This document shows positions 49,791-58,813 of a stretch of DNA of 64,000 bases, in pieces (position 1 is the first letter of the stretch; every line of letters begins with the position of its first letter). The notes below the pieces were generated by a model, which was not told where the DNA came from, ran no database searches, and saw only the letters and a program-made list of their open reading frames with translations. The stretch comes from Streptomyces sp. L-9-10 (GTDB taxonomy: Bacteria; Actinomycetota; Actinomycetes; Streptomycetales; Streptomycetaceae), in NCBI RefSeq assembly GCF_004151105.1, contig NZ_PHRF01000095.1, forward strand, positions 124,001 through 188,000, read 5' to 3'. A program made the translations under genes and the position numbers.

Positions 49791-50198
49791 TCATATGTGA
49801 GCCCCCTCGCCCTCGTCCGCGCCGTCGGCGCCGTCCCATCGCGCCCGCTTCATATCCAGGCGCGGCATATGCCCTTCCGCGCTCCGCGCGGCCTCGCGCA
49901 GGGGCGTGCCCTCCTCGCGGTAGTGGTCCAGCGCCCTCAGCTCGTGTCCCGGCAGCAGCACTCCGTCGGACCTGACCACACGCCACCACGGCACGGCGTT
50001 GCCGTAGAGCGCCATCGCCCGGCCGACCTGGCGCGGTCCGCCCTCACCGAGCCATTCCGCGACATCGCCATAGGTCATGACCCGGCCGGGCGGGATCAGC
50101 TCGGCCACGTCCAGCACACGCTCCGCGTAATCGGGCAGCCGCGCCGTCTCGTCGGCCGTCCCGCCCGCCGCCCCGCCTTCGCTCCTCATCCCATCCAT
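49791..50198 (-). CDS. Alkyltransferase-like protein (ATL, MGMT fold)
   Basis: About 135 residues of the DNA-binding half of O6-alkylguanine transferases: IPPGRVMTYGDVAEWLGEGGPRQVGRAM is the DNA-recognition region. The active site that reads PCHRV in true methyltransferases is PWWRVV here, so the acceptor cysteine is replaced by tryptophan, as in ATL proteins, which flag alkylated bases for nucleotide excision repair. The start is uncertain (ATG at 50198 or 50189). Confidence 0.9.
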   Translation of the reverse strand: MDGMRSEGGAAGGTADETARLPDYAERVLDVAELIPPGRVMTYGDVAEWLGEGGPRQVGRAMALYGNAVPWWRVVRSDGVLLPGHELRALDHYREEGTPLREAARSAEGHMPRLDMKRARWDGADGADEGEGAHI

Positions 50199-50437
50199 CC
50201 TGCCGCACCCCACCGACAGCCCCATCCGCCCCGGCGGTCCGGCCGCGGCCGCTCATCGGAGCGTGCACGCGCGGTCACCGTATGTACGTACGCACACAAA
50301 GAGACGCATCTCGCGCGCCCGAGGTCCCCGCAATGCACCCTGATGCCCCCGTCTGTCGGCGGCTCGTGCCACCATCATCCCGGCGGTGACTGGTGATACG
50401 AGATCAAGAAGAGACGGATTCGACAGAGGAGCGGGAC

Positions 50438-53146
50438 GTGCGGCCTCCGGCGGCGACGCCCACCTCTGGCGCTGAGTCGCGCCCGGACGCGGACTACACC
50501 GGCACCACCCCGGGTACCGGCCCCGCCGGCGAGCCCGGTGGCGGCGACACGGGCGCCGGCCGCGCCGACCGTGTCTCCGGCGACGAGCCGCTGCTCTCGG
50601 CCCGTGTCCACCGCCCCTCCGATCTGCTGCGTCTGCTCATCGGCGTCCTCGCCATCGCGCTCGTCCTCGGGCTCTCCGCCTTCGCCCACGGCACGACCTC
50701 CGGTCTGGAACAGGACATCAGCAAGGGCACGGGCCAGGCCCCCGACCTGATGGTCAAGGTCGCCGGTCTGGTGTCGAGCATCGCCGTGCTGCTCGTCCCG
50801 GTCGCCTTCGCGATCGAACGGCTGATCAAACGCGACGGACTGCGGATCGCCGACGGGGTGCTCGCCGCCGTCCTGGCACACGGCGTCACCCTCGCCATCG
50901 ACCTGTGGGTCGCCAGAGCCGCCCCGGAGTCGATCCAGGACGCGCTGACCCGCCCCCAGGCGGGCACCGGGCTCACCGACCCCGTCCATGGCTATCTGGC
51001 GCCCGTCATCGCGTATATGACGGCCGTCGGGATGGCACGCAGACCCCGGTGGCGGGTCGTGCTGTGGGTGGTGCTGCTGCTCGACGCCTTCGCGATGCTG
51101 GTCGCGGGCTACACCACACCGTTCTCGATCATCCTGACCGTACTGATCGGCTGGAGCGTGGCGTACGGCACGCTCTACACGGTCGGCTCGCCCAACGTAC
51201 GTCCCACCGGGCAGACCCTGATGGCGGGTCTGCGCCATGTCGGCTTCCGTCCGGTCAGCGCGATGCGCGCCGAGGACGCCGCCGACTCCGCCGAGCAGGG
51301 CGACCGGGGCCGTCGCTATCTGGTCTCCCTGGAGGACGGCCCGCCGCTCGATGTCACCGTCGTCGACCGCGAACAGCAGGCCCAGGGCTTCTTCTACCGG
51401 GTCTGGCGCCAGCTGACGCTGCGCTCCATCACCACCCGCAGGTCCATCCCCTCCCTGCGCCAGGCGCTCGAACAGGAAGCGCTGCTCGCGTACGCGGCCA
51501 TCGCCGCCGGGGCCAACGCCCCCAAGCTGATCGCCACCTCGGAGCTGGGCCCCGACGCCGTCATGCTCGTGTACGAGCACCTGGGCGGCCGGTCCCTGGA
51601 CTCGCTGCCGGACGAGGAGATCACCGACGAGCTGGTACGGGGTGCCTGGCGGCAGGTCAAGGCGCTCCAGTCGCGCCGGATCGCGCACCGCAGGCTCACC
51701 GGCGACGCGCTGCTGGTGGACCGCTCCGGCAAGGTGATCCTCACCGAGCTGCGCGGCGGCGAGATCGCCGCGGGCGATCTGGTGCTGCGGATGGACACCG
51801 CCCAGCTGCTCACCACGATGGGTCTGCGGGTGGGCGCGGAGCGCTCGGTGGCCGCGGCGGTCGAGGTCCTCGGTCCCGACGCCATCGCCGACTGTCTGCC
51901 GCTGCTCCAGCCGATCGCGCTCAGCCGCTCCACGCGCGCGACGCTGCGCCGGCTCGCCCGCGAGCGGTCGCAGCGCGAGCGCGAGGCGGTACTCGAAGCG
52001 TCCGAGGCGAACAAACGCGCCAAGGTGGCGGAGGCCGCCGCCGTGGACGGTGACCGCAAGGCCGTACGAAGATCCCTGCGCGCGGAGAAGCAGGCGGAGA
52101 AGCGGGCCATAGACGAGGCTCTCGACGAGGCGCGCGAGGAGGATCTGCTCTCCCAGATGCGCAAGCAGGTGCTGCGGATCAGGCCGCAGGCGCCGGTCGA
52201 GCCGGTCCGGCTGGAGCGGATCAAGCCCCGTACGCTGCTCAGTTTCATCGCCGGGGCCGTCGCCGCGTACTTCCTGCTCACCACCATCACGCAGGTGGAC
52301 TTCGGCTCGGTGATCAGCCAGGCGCACTGGGGCTGGGTGGCCGCGGCCGTGGCGTTCTCGGCGCTCAGCTATGTCGCGGCGGCGATGAGCCTGCTGGGCT
52401 TCGTACCGGAACGGGTGCCCTTCCGGCGTACGGTCGTCGCGCAGGTCGCCGGTTCCTTCGTCAAGATCGTCACGCCCGCCGCGGTCGGTGGTGTGGCGCT
52501 GAACACGCGCTTCCTCCAGCGCGCGGGGGTGCGCCCGGGGCTCGCCGTCGCCAGTGTCGGCGCGTCGCAGCTCTTCGGGCTCGGGGCGCACATCCTGCTG
52601 CTGCTGTCCTTCGGCTATCTCACCGGTACGGAGAAGTCGGCGTCGCTCACCCCGTCCAGGACGGTGATCGCGGGTCTGCTGACGGTCGCCGTGCTGGTGC
52701 TGGTCGTGACCGCGATCCCGTTCCTGCGGAAGTTCCTCGTCACGCGGCTGCGCTCGCTGTTCGCCGGGGTGGTGCCCCGCATGCTCGACGTACTCCAGCG
52801 GCCGATGAAGCTGCTCACCGGCATCGGCGGGATGCTGCTGCTGACGGGTGTGTTCGTGATGTGCCTGGACGCCTCGATCCGGGCGTTCGACAACGGCAAC
52901 CAGCAGCTCAGCTACGCGAGCATCGCGGTGGTCTTCCTGGCGGGCAACGCGCTGGGCTCGGCCGCGCCGACGCCGGGCGGTGTGGGCGCGGTCGAGGGCG
53001 CGCTGACGCTGGGTCTGCTGGCGGTCGGACTGCCGAAGGAGGTCGCCGCGCCGGCCGTGCTGCTCTACCGCCTGCTCACACTGTGGCTGCCGGTGCTGCC
53101 CGGCTGGCTGAGCTTCAGTCACCTCACGCGCAAGGGAGCGCTCTAG
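50438..53146 (+). CDS. Pseudokinase-flippase membrane protein (LPG synthase TM domain family)
   Basis: 902 residues. Five to six N-terminal membrane segments (to about 245) are followed by a cytoplasmic kinase-like domain (about 275-600) and then a MprF/AglD-type multi-helix domain (about 610-895, ending LPGWLSFSHLTRKG). The kinase-like part resembles aminoglycoside or ABC1-type kinases (VMLVYEHLGGRSL) but the catalytic loop reads HRRLTGDALL and the DFG position LTELRGGE, so phosphotransfer is unlikely. GTG at 50438 is preferred because GAGGA lies 8 bases upstream. Conserved in Streptomyces; transported lipid unknown. Confidence 0.85.
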   Translation: MRPPAATPTSGAESRPDADYTGTTPGTGPAGEPGGGDTGAGRADRVSGDEPLLSARVHRPSDLLRLLIGVLAIALVLGLSAFAHGTTSGLEQDISKGTGQAPDLMVKVAGLVSSIAVLLVPVAFAIERLIKRDGLRIADGVLAAVLAHGVTLAIDLWVARAAPESIQDALTRPQAGTGLTDPVHGYLAPVIAYMTAVGMARRPRWRVVLWVVLLLDAFAMLVAGYTTPFSIILTVLIGWSVAYGTLYTVGSPNVRPTGQTLMAGLRHVGFRPVSAMRAEDAADSAEQGDRGRRYLVSLEDGPPLDVTVVDREQQAQGFFYRVWRQLTLRSITTRRSIPSLRQALEQEALLAYAAIAAGANAPKLIATSELGPDAVMLVYEHLGGRSLDSLPDEEITDELVRGAWRQVKALQSRRIAHRRLTGDALLVDRSGKVILTELRGGEIAAGDLVLRMDTAQLLTTMGLRVGAERSVAAAVEVLGPDAIADCLPLLQPIALSRSTRATLRRLARERSQREREAVLEASEANKRAKVAEAAAVDGDRKAVRRSLRAEKQAEKRAIDEALDEAREEDLLSQMRKQVLRIRPQAPVEPVRLERIKPRTLLSFIAGAVAAYFLLTTITQVDFGSVISQAHWGWVAAAVAFSALSYVAAAMSLLGFVPERVPFRRTVVAQVAGSFVKIVTPAAVGGVALNTRFLQRAGVRPGLAVASVGASQLFGLGAHILLLLSFGYLTGTEKSASLTPSRTVIAGLLTVAVLVLVVTAIPFLRKFLVTRLRSLFAGVVPRMLDVLQRPMKLLTGIGGMLLLTGVFVMCLDASIRAFDNGNQQLSYASIAVVFLAGNALGSAAPTPGGVGAVEGALTLGLLAVGLPKEVAAPAVLLYRLLTLWLPVLPGWLSFSHLTRKGAL

Positions 53147-53271
53147 ACCGGGCCGGGCCGGGAACGACATCCCGCCGGGGCCACGCCGTCGGCCGCCCGG
53201 CCGGCCCGCCGCGCCACCCGCATGGACCGCGGCCCCGAGCGGCCCATGCCGCCGGGGCGCACGATGGGTCC

Positions 53272-54909
53272 ATGTCACACTCCCCCGCCCCCGCCGCCTC
53301 CGTCCCGTCCGCCCCGGCCGCTCTCGCCGCGCGGCGCGCCCCGGCCCTGGCCGCCGTCACCGCCGCCGCCCTGCTGGCCGCCACGGGATGCTCGGGCACC
53401 AGCGGGACCTCCGCGCCGGGCAGCTCGCACGGCGGGAACACCCGGAGTACGGACAGACCCAAGGACCTGGCGACCCAGCGGCTGGTGTGGAAGGCGTGCA
53501 AGGCCCCGTCGGTCGCGGAGGGCGGCGGTACGGCACCCTCCCCGCTGCCCGGCGGCGCCCGGTGGGAGTGCTCCTTCATGAAGGCGCCCCTCGACTACGC
53601 CAAGCCGGACGGCGACACGATCGATCTGGCGCTGATCCGGGCCAAGGCCCGCGACACGAAGCAGCGCATCGGCTCGCTCATCTTCAACTTCGGCGGCCCC
53701 GGCGGCTCCGGCATCACCGGACTGCCGTCCTTCGCGCAGGACTACGAGAAGCTCCGCGCCCGCTACGACCTGGTCAGCTTCGACCCGCGCGGGGTCGGCG
53801 ACAGCGACGGTGTGAAGTGCGAGAACGACAGACAGCTCGACGCGTACTTCGCCCAGGACTCCACCCCCGACACCCCGGCCGAGGTGAAGACCTTCACCAA
53901 CGGGCTCGCCACCTTCGCCGCCGCCTGCGAGAAGCACTCCGGCAGCTCGCTCCCGTATGTCGGTACGACCAACGCCGCCCGCGACATGGAGCTGATGCGC
54001 AAGGTCCTCGGCGACAGCAAGCTCCACTACTTCGGCATCTCCTACGGCACCGAACTGGGCGGTGTCTACGCCCATCTCTATCCGAAGTCCGTCGGCCGGG
54101 CCGTCTTCGACGCCGTCGTCGACCCGACCCAGAACTCCGAACAGGGCTCGCTCGGCCAGGCGAAGGGCTTCCAGCTCGCCCTGGACAACTTCGCGAAGGA
54201 CTGCATCGCGCGCGGCGACGCCTGCGTACTGCCCGGCTCCACGCCGAAGGAGATCGAGGGGTTCATCACCAAGCTGCTCGCACGGCTGGACAAGCGGCCG
54301 ATCGCCGGTATCGGCGACCGCAAGCTGACACAGACCCAGGCCACCAACGGCATCGCCCAGGCGCTCTACTCGAAGGACTTCTGGCCGTATCTGGAGCAGG
54401 GTCTCGACGAGGCCGACGGCGGCAGCGGCGCCCTGCTGCTCGCGCTCTCCGACTCGATGAACGGCCGTGACCAGTACGGCAGATACAGCAACCTCCAGGC
54501 CGCCAACGTGGCCATCAACTGCGCCGACTCCAAGGAGCGCTACACGGTGGCGCAGACCGAGGCGAAGCTGCCCGAGTTCCGCAAGGCGTCTCCGGTCTTC
54601 GGGGAGTTCCTGGGCTGGGGGATGATGAGCTGCACCAAGTGGCCGGTGCCGGGGCAGTGGTCCACCCCCGACGTCAGCGCGAAGGGCTCGGCGCCGATCC
54701 TGATCGTCGGCAACACGGGTGACCCGGCGACCCCGTACGCGGGCGCGAGGGCGATGGCCGACGCGCTGGGCAAGGGCGTCGGCACGGAGATCACGTACCA
54801 CGGGCAGGGACACGGCTCGTACGACAGCGGCAACCCCTGCGTCCAGGGGGCGGTGAACGGCTATCTGCTGGACGGAAAGGTGCCTGCCGCGGGTACGGTC
54901 TGCCGCTGA
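53272..54909 (+). CDS. TAP-like lipoprotein serine peptidase 1
   Basis: 545 residues. A lipobox LLAATGC (Cys40) implies a lipid-anchored exported protein. The mature part is an alpha/beta hydrolase of the tripeptidyl aminopeptidase (SlpD/SlpE-type) family: FNFGGPGGSGITG oxyanion block, GISYGTELGG nucleophile Ser, the acid in VGNTGDPATPY and the His in GQGHGSYDSG, plus a TAP-like C-terminal domain with paired cysteines. It is a tandem paralog of the next gene. Confidence 0.93.
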   Translation: MSHSPAPAASVPSAPAALAARRAPALAAVTAAALLAATGCSGTSGTSAPGSSHGGNTRSTDRPKDLATQRLVWKACKAPSVAEGGGTAPSPLPGGARWECSFMKAPLDYAKPDGDTIDLALIRAKARDTKQRIGSLIFNFGGPGGSGITGLPSFAQDYEKLRARYDLVSFDPRGVGDSDGVKCENDRQLDAYFAQDSTPDTPAEVKTFTNGLATFAAACEKHSGSSLPYVGTTNAARDMELMRKVLGDSKLHYFGISYGTELGGVYAHLYPKSVGRAVFDAVVDPTQNSEQGSLGQAKGFQLALDNFAKDCIARGDACVLPGSTPKEIEGFITKLLARLDKRPIAGIGDRKLTQTQATNGIAQALYSKDFWPYLEQGLDEADGGSGALLLALSDSMNGRDQYGRYSNLQAANVAINCADSKERYTVAQTEAKLPEFRKASPVFGEFLGWGMMSCTKWPVPGQWSTPDVSAKGSAPILIVGNTGDPATPYAGARAMADALGKGVGTEITYHGQGHGSYDSGNPCVQGAVNGYLLDGKVPAAGTVCR

Positions 54910-55022
54910 CACGCCGACCGGCGGCCACGCCCCGACGGCCGTCCCCCCAACGGCCATTCCCCCCAGCCGGGCGCGAGCCGCCCTCGGTTGTCCTCGCACG
55001 CCGGACCGGATTGAATTGCGCC

Positions 55023-56618
55023 ATGTCTCGCCGTACTCGGATATCCGCCCTGCTCACGGTGTCACTCCTCCTGACCGTCACCGGGTGCGGGAGCGGTACG
55101 GAGGACCCCCCGCCCGACGCCAAGGCGGCCGCTCCTTCCTCGGCCCCGGCGTCCGCCCCGGCCGCCGGCTTCGCGCCGGATTCCGCCCCCGTGCCCGCGC
55201 TGCCCGCCTCCCTCACCGGACAACGGCTCGACTGGAAACGCTGCGAGGCACCGCGCGCCGCGCGCGGCAGCGCGGCGAAGGCTCCCGGTTCCGGCTGGAA
55301 GTGCGCCACGATGCGAGCGCCGCTCGACTACACCGCGCCCTCCGGCGACACGATCGGGATCGCCCTGATCCGCTCCGAGGCCCAGGACAGGGCCAGCCGG
55401 ATCGGCTCGCTCCTCTTCAACTTCGGCGGCCCCGGCGGCTCGGGCGTGGCCGCGCTCCCCGCCGCCGCCGACTCGTTCACCACGCTCGGGACCCGGTACG
55501 ACCTGGTCGGCTTCGACCCGCGCGGGGTGGCGGAGAGCGCGGGTGTGGTGTGCCGGAACGACCGGCAGACGGAGAAGTCCCTCCGTATCGACGCGACCCC
55601 TGACACCCCGGCCGAGGAGAGGTCCTTCCTCGCGGACTCCGCGGCGTTCGGCGCGGACTGCGCGCGCCGCTCCGGACCGCTGCTGCCCCATGTCGGCACC
55701 ACCAGCGCGGCCCGGGACATGGATCTGATGCGCCAGGTGCTCGGCGACGACACGCTCAACTATCTGGGTTTCTCGTACGGCACCGAACTGGGCGGTGTCT
55801 ACGCCCACTTGTTCCCGGCGAAGGTCGGACGGTTCACCCTGGACGCGGTCGTCGACCCGACGGCGGACTATGTGGGGCACTCCCGCAACCAGGCGGTCGG
55901 CTTCCAGCGCGCCCTGGAGAACTACTACAAGAGCCGGGGAGTCAGCGCGCAGGTGGGCACCGCGCGCGTGGTGCGGCTGCTCGACCGGCTCGACCGCGAA
56001 CCCCTGCCGACCGGTACGGGACGCAGGCTCACCGAGAGCCTCGCGCTCACCGGCATCATCAGCCCGCTGTACAGCGAGAGCAGCTGGCCCTCTCTGACCG
56101 ACGCGCTGGACGCGGCCGAGGGCGGTGACGGAAGCGGGCTGCTGCGGCTGGCCGACGCGTACAACGACCGCGACGCACAGGGCCGTTACGGCACGGCGCA
56201 GCACGCGCAGCGCGCCATCTCCTGCGCGGACACGAAGGGACGCGTCACCGCGGCGGAGGTCACGTCCCGGCTGCTGTCGGACTTCCGGAGGGTGTCGCCG
56301 GTGTTCGGCCCGTATCTGGCCTGGGATCTGGCCGGCTGGTGTGCCGACTGGCCGGTGGCCGGGGAGCACGACACTCCGGAGGTGTCGGCGCCGGGCGCGG
56401 CACCGATCCTGGTGGTCGGCGGCAAGGGCGATCCGGCGACACCGTACGAGGGTGCGCAGCGGATGGTGGAGGAGCTGGGCAAGGGGGTCGGGGTCCTGCT
56501 CACCTTCGAGGGCGAAGGCCATGGGGCCTACATCACGGGCAATCGCTGTATCACCGGCGCGGTGGACGAGTACTTCCTGCACGGCACGGTCCCGGCCGCC
56601 GGGACCAGCTGCTCGTAG
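55023..56618 (+). CDS. TAP-like lipoprotein serine peptidase 2
   Basis: 531-residue paralog of the preceding gene. Lipobox LLTVTGC (Cys22), FNFGGPGGSGVAA, nucleophile GFSYGTELGG, acid in VGGKGDPATPYE and His in GEGHGAYITG are all conserved. It differs by a Pro/Ala-rich linker after the lipobox and lacks several cysteine-bearing insertions. The 113-bp gap after the first gene holds no clear terminator, so the two may be co-transcribed. It ends in a strong hairpin. Confidence 0.93.
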   Translation: MSRRTRISALLTVSLLLTVTGCGSGTEDPPPDAKAAAPSSAPASAPAAGFAPDSAPVPALPASLTGQRLDWKRCEAPRAARGSAAKAPGSGWKCATMRAPLDYTAPSGDTIGIALIRSEAQDRASRIGSLLFNFGGPGGSGVAALPAAADSFTTLGTRYDLVGFDPRGVAESAGVVCRNDRQTEKSLRIDATPDTPAEERSFLADSAAFGADCARRSGPLLPHVGTTSAARDMDLMRQVLGDDTLNYLGFSYGTELGGVYAHLFPAKVGRFTLDAVVDPTADYVGHSRNQAVGFQRALENYYKSRGVSAQVGTARVVRLLDRLDREPLPTGTGRRLTESLALTGIISPLYSESSWPSLTDALDAAEGGDGSGLLRLADAYNDRDAQGRYGTAQHAQRAISCADTKGRVTAAEVTSRLLSDFRRVSPVFGPYLAWDLAGWCADWPVAGEHDTPEVSAPGAAPILVVGGKGDPATPYEGAQRMVEELGKGVGVLLTFEGEGHGAYITGNRCITGAVDEYFLHGTVPAAGTSCS

Positions 56619-56665
56619 CGGGACCCGGGACCGGCCGCTCGTTCCGGGACCGCACCACGTACGAC

Positions 56666-56697
56666 GAAGGGGCCGACGTATGTACGTCGGCCCCTTC
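56666..56697. terminator. Bidirectional terminator between the lipoprotein peptidase and moeZ
   Basis: GAAGGGGCCGACGTA (56666-56680) and its complement TACGTCGGCCCCTTC (56683-56697) form a perfect 15-bp stem around a 2-base gap between convergent genes. Confidence 0.85.
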
Positions 56698-56731
56698 ACT
56701 CGTATCGCTGTTCCGGTCGGTGCGCCGGGTC

Positions 56732-57910
56732 TCAGTAGACCGGCTTCTCCGGCTCGATCTGGTTGACCCAGCCGATGACTCCGCCGCCGACGTGCACCGC
56801 GTCCGAGAAGCCCGCGGACTTCAGCACCGCGAGGACTTCCGCACTGCGGACACCCGTCTTGCAGTGCAGGACGATCTTCTTGTCCTGCGGCAGGGTCTCC
56901 AGGGCGCTGCCCATGAGAAACTCGTTCTTCGGGATCAGCTTGGCGCCGGGGATCGAGACGATCTCGTACTCGTTCGGCTCGCGCACGTCGATGATCTCGA
57001 TGTTCTCCTTCTCGTCGATCCACTCCTTGAGCTGCTTGGGAGTGATCGTCGAGCCGGCCGCCGCCTCCTGGGCCTCCTCGGACACGACGCCGCAGAAGGC
57101 CTCGTAGTCGATCAGCTCGGTGACGGTGGGGTTCTCGCCGCAAACCGCGCAGTCGGGGTCCTTGCGGACCTTGACCTGGCGGTACTGCATCTCCAGGGCG
57201 TCGTAGATCATCAGCCGGCCGACCAGCGGCTCGCCGATGCCCGTGAGCACCTTGATCGCTTCGGTGACCTGGATGGAGCCGATGGACGCGCAGAGCACGC
57301 CCAGCACGCCGCCCTCGGCGCAGGAGGGAACCATGCCGGGGGGCGGCGGCTCCGGGTAGAGGCAGCGGTAGCAGGGGCCGTGCTCGGACCAGAACACGCT
57401 GGCCTGGCCGTCGAAGCGGTAGATCGAACCCCAGACGTACGGCTTGTTCAGCAGCACGCAGGCGTCGTTGACCAGATAGCGGGTGGCGAAGTTGTCCGTG
57501 CCGTCCACGATCAGGTCGTACTGCGAGAAGATGTCCATCACGTTCTCGGCCTCAAGCCGCTCTTCGTGAAGGATCACGTTCACATAGGGATTGATTCCGA
57601 GGACGGAGTCACGCGCGGACGCGGCCTTGGACCGGCCGATGTCGGCCTGGCTGTGGATGATCTGACGCTGCAGGTTCGACTCGTCGACCTCGTCGAACTC
57701 CACGATGCCGAGCGTGCCGACACCGGCCGCGGCCAGGTACATCAGAGCCGGGGAGCCGAGTCCACCGGCCCCCACACACAGCACCTTCGCGTTCTTCAGC
57801 CGCTTCTGCCCGTCCATCCCGACGTCCGGGATGATCAGGTGACGGGAGTACCTGCGGACCTCGTCGACGGTGAGCTCGGCAGCGGGCTCGACCAGGGGTG
57901 GCAGCGACAC
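56732..57910 (-). CDS. moeZ: Adenylyltransferase/sulfurtransferase MoeZ (MoeB-rhodanese)
   Basis: 392 residues. The N-terminal E1-like domain (GAGGLGSP, the ESNLQRQIIH arginine finger and two CxxC pairs, CYRC and CAVC) activates ubiquitin-like sulfur carriers such as MoaD and ThiS. The C-terminal rhodanese domain carries the persulfide site HCKTGVRS (Cys350). In actinomycetes this protein feeds molybdopterin and thio-metabolite synthesis and would serve MoaE encoded at 19677-20135. GTG at 57910 has GAGG 5 bases upstream. It has a sigma-R promoter (57964-57990). Confidence 0.95.
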   Translation of the reverse strand: MSLPPLVEPAAELTVDEVRRYSRHLIIPDVGMDGQKRLKNAKVLCVGAGGLGSPALMYLAAAGVGTLGIVEFDEVDESNLQRQIIHSQADIGRSKAASARDSVLGINPYVNVILHEERLEAENVMDIFSQYDLIVDGTDNFATRYLVNDACVLLNKPYVWGSIYRFDGQASVFWSEHGPCYRCLYPEPPPPGMVPSCAEGGVLGVLCASIGSIQVTEAIKVLTGIGEPLVGRLMIYDALEMQYRQVKVRKDPDCAVCGENPTVTELIDYEAFCGVVSEEAQEAAAGSTITPKQLKEWIDEKENIEIIDVREPNEYEIVSIPGAKLIPKNEFLMGSALETLPQDKKIVLHCKTGVRSAEVLAVLKSAGFSDAVHVGGGVIGWVNQIEPEKPVY

Positions 57911-57963
57911 AGGGACCTCAACAAGGGGGTTGGTCGGTCAATCAGTACGGTTGTTCTGCCTGT

Positions 57964-57990
57964 AACACTGCCACGGCCCTTCTCATTCCG
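57964..57990 (-). promoter_or_regulatory. Sigma-R-dependent promoter of moeZ
   Basis: On the minus strand CGGAAT (57990-57985), 18 bases, then GTT (57966-57964). The match to GGAAT-N18-GTT is exact. Predicted start near 57958, about 48 nt before the moeZ GTG. It overlaps the 3' end of the spherulation-4-like gene. Confidence 0.88.
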
Positions 57991-58813
57991 AGACACCTGG
58001 TCCGACTCGCGAGACGATTTCGTCCCAGAAGCCGGGCAGTGTCTCGAATGACCCGTTACGTGATCCACCGCCTGCCCCGTTGCGCGTGCTCGGGCCGACA
58101 CCATCACCCGTGTCCGCGCGGTCGGTGCGGTCGGTGCCGTCCGCCCGGTCCGTGCGGTCGGTGAAGAAGATCGTGCCGGCGCCCTGCCAGCGCGCGATCC
58201 GTATCGCCTCCTCCAGATGACCGCGCGGCACCCCGTGGACGAGATGGGCAAAGCGCTCCGGCGGATGGTCGGCCGTCCACGCCGCCGCCTGCGACCAGCG
58301 GTAGTCCGCCCACCGGCCGCGGAAGGTCACCAACTGGTCGGCGAACTCCGCGTATCCGGGATACGGATGGACCCCCTGGCCCAGTACGACGAACCCGCCG
58401 TCGAGCACCGCTCCGAGGTCCGCCGTCGTCCGGCGTATCGCCGGCAGGTCGGCGCGGCCCGCCGGGCACCGGTCGAGAAAGTAGCCGTCGACGCGGTACC
58501 AGTCGAGAAACCGCCGGGCGTCGGAGACCAGTTCCCCGGCGGGGTGGGTCCCGTACGCCAGGTCGAGATGGCCGAGCACCCTGGACCCCGCGTTGGTGAG
58601 CCGGCCCGCCGCCGCCAGACAGTGCGGGTCGGGCCGGTCGCCGGGGCCGTCCGCGACATTGAGGACGGCCCAGTGCAGCGGCGTTCCCGGGCGGGTCAGT
58701 TCGGCCCACTCGACCGGCGCGAGCAGCGGGTGCGCGTATCCGGGAACGCCGATGCCGAGCCGGCCCTCCTCGGTGGCGGAGAGCCGGGCGCCGGGTCTGG
58801 TCAGATACGGCAC
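57983..58813 (-). CDS. Spherulation-specific family 4-like protein
   Basis: 276 residues with a TIM-barrel-like pattern typical of the spherulation-4 family: GIGVPGYAHPLL, VLNVADGPGDRPD, VLGHLDLAYGT, VDGYFLDRCP and VVLGQGVHPYPGYAEF. Related domains occur in exopolysaccharide (Pel/GAG-type) loci and may be glycoside hydrolases. A Thr/Asp/Arg repeat (RTDRADGTDRTDRADTGD) lies near residue 225. GTG at 58813 overlaps the stop of the epimerase gene, with GGAGG 4 bases upstream, so the two are translationally coupled. Confidence 0.8.
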   Translation of the reverse strand: MPYLTRPGARLSATEEGRLGIGVPGYAHPLLAPVEWAELTRPGTPLHWAVLNVADGPGDRPDPHCLAAAGRLTNAGSRVLGHLDLAYGTHPAGELVSDARRFLDWYRVDGYFLDRCPAGRADLPAIRRTTADLGAVLDGGFVVLGQGVHPYPGYAEFADQLVTFRGRWADYRWSQAAAWTADHPPERFAHLVHGVPRGHLEEAIRIARWQGAGTIFFTDRTDRADGTDRTDRADTGDGVGPSTRNGAGGGSRNGSFETLPGFWDEIVSRVGPGVSE

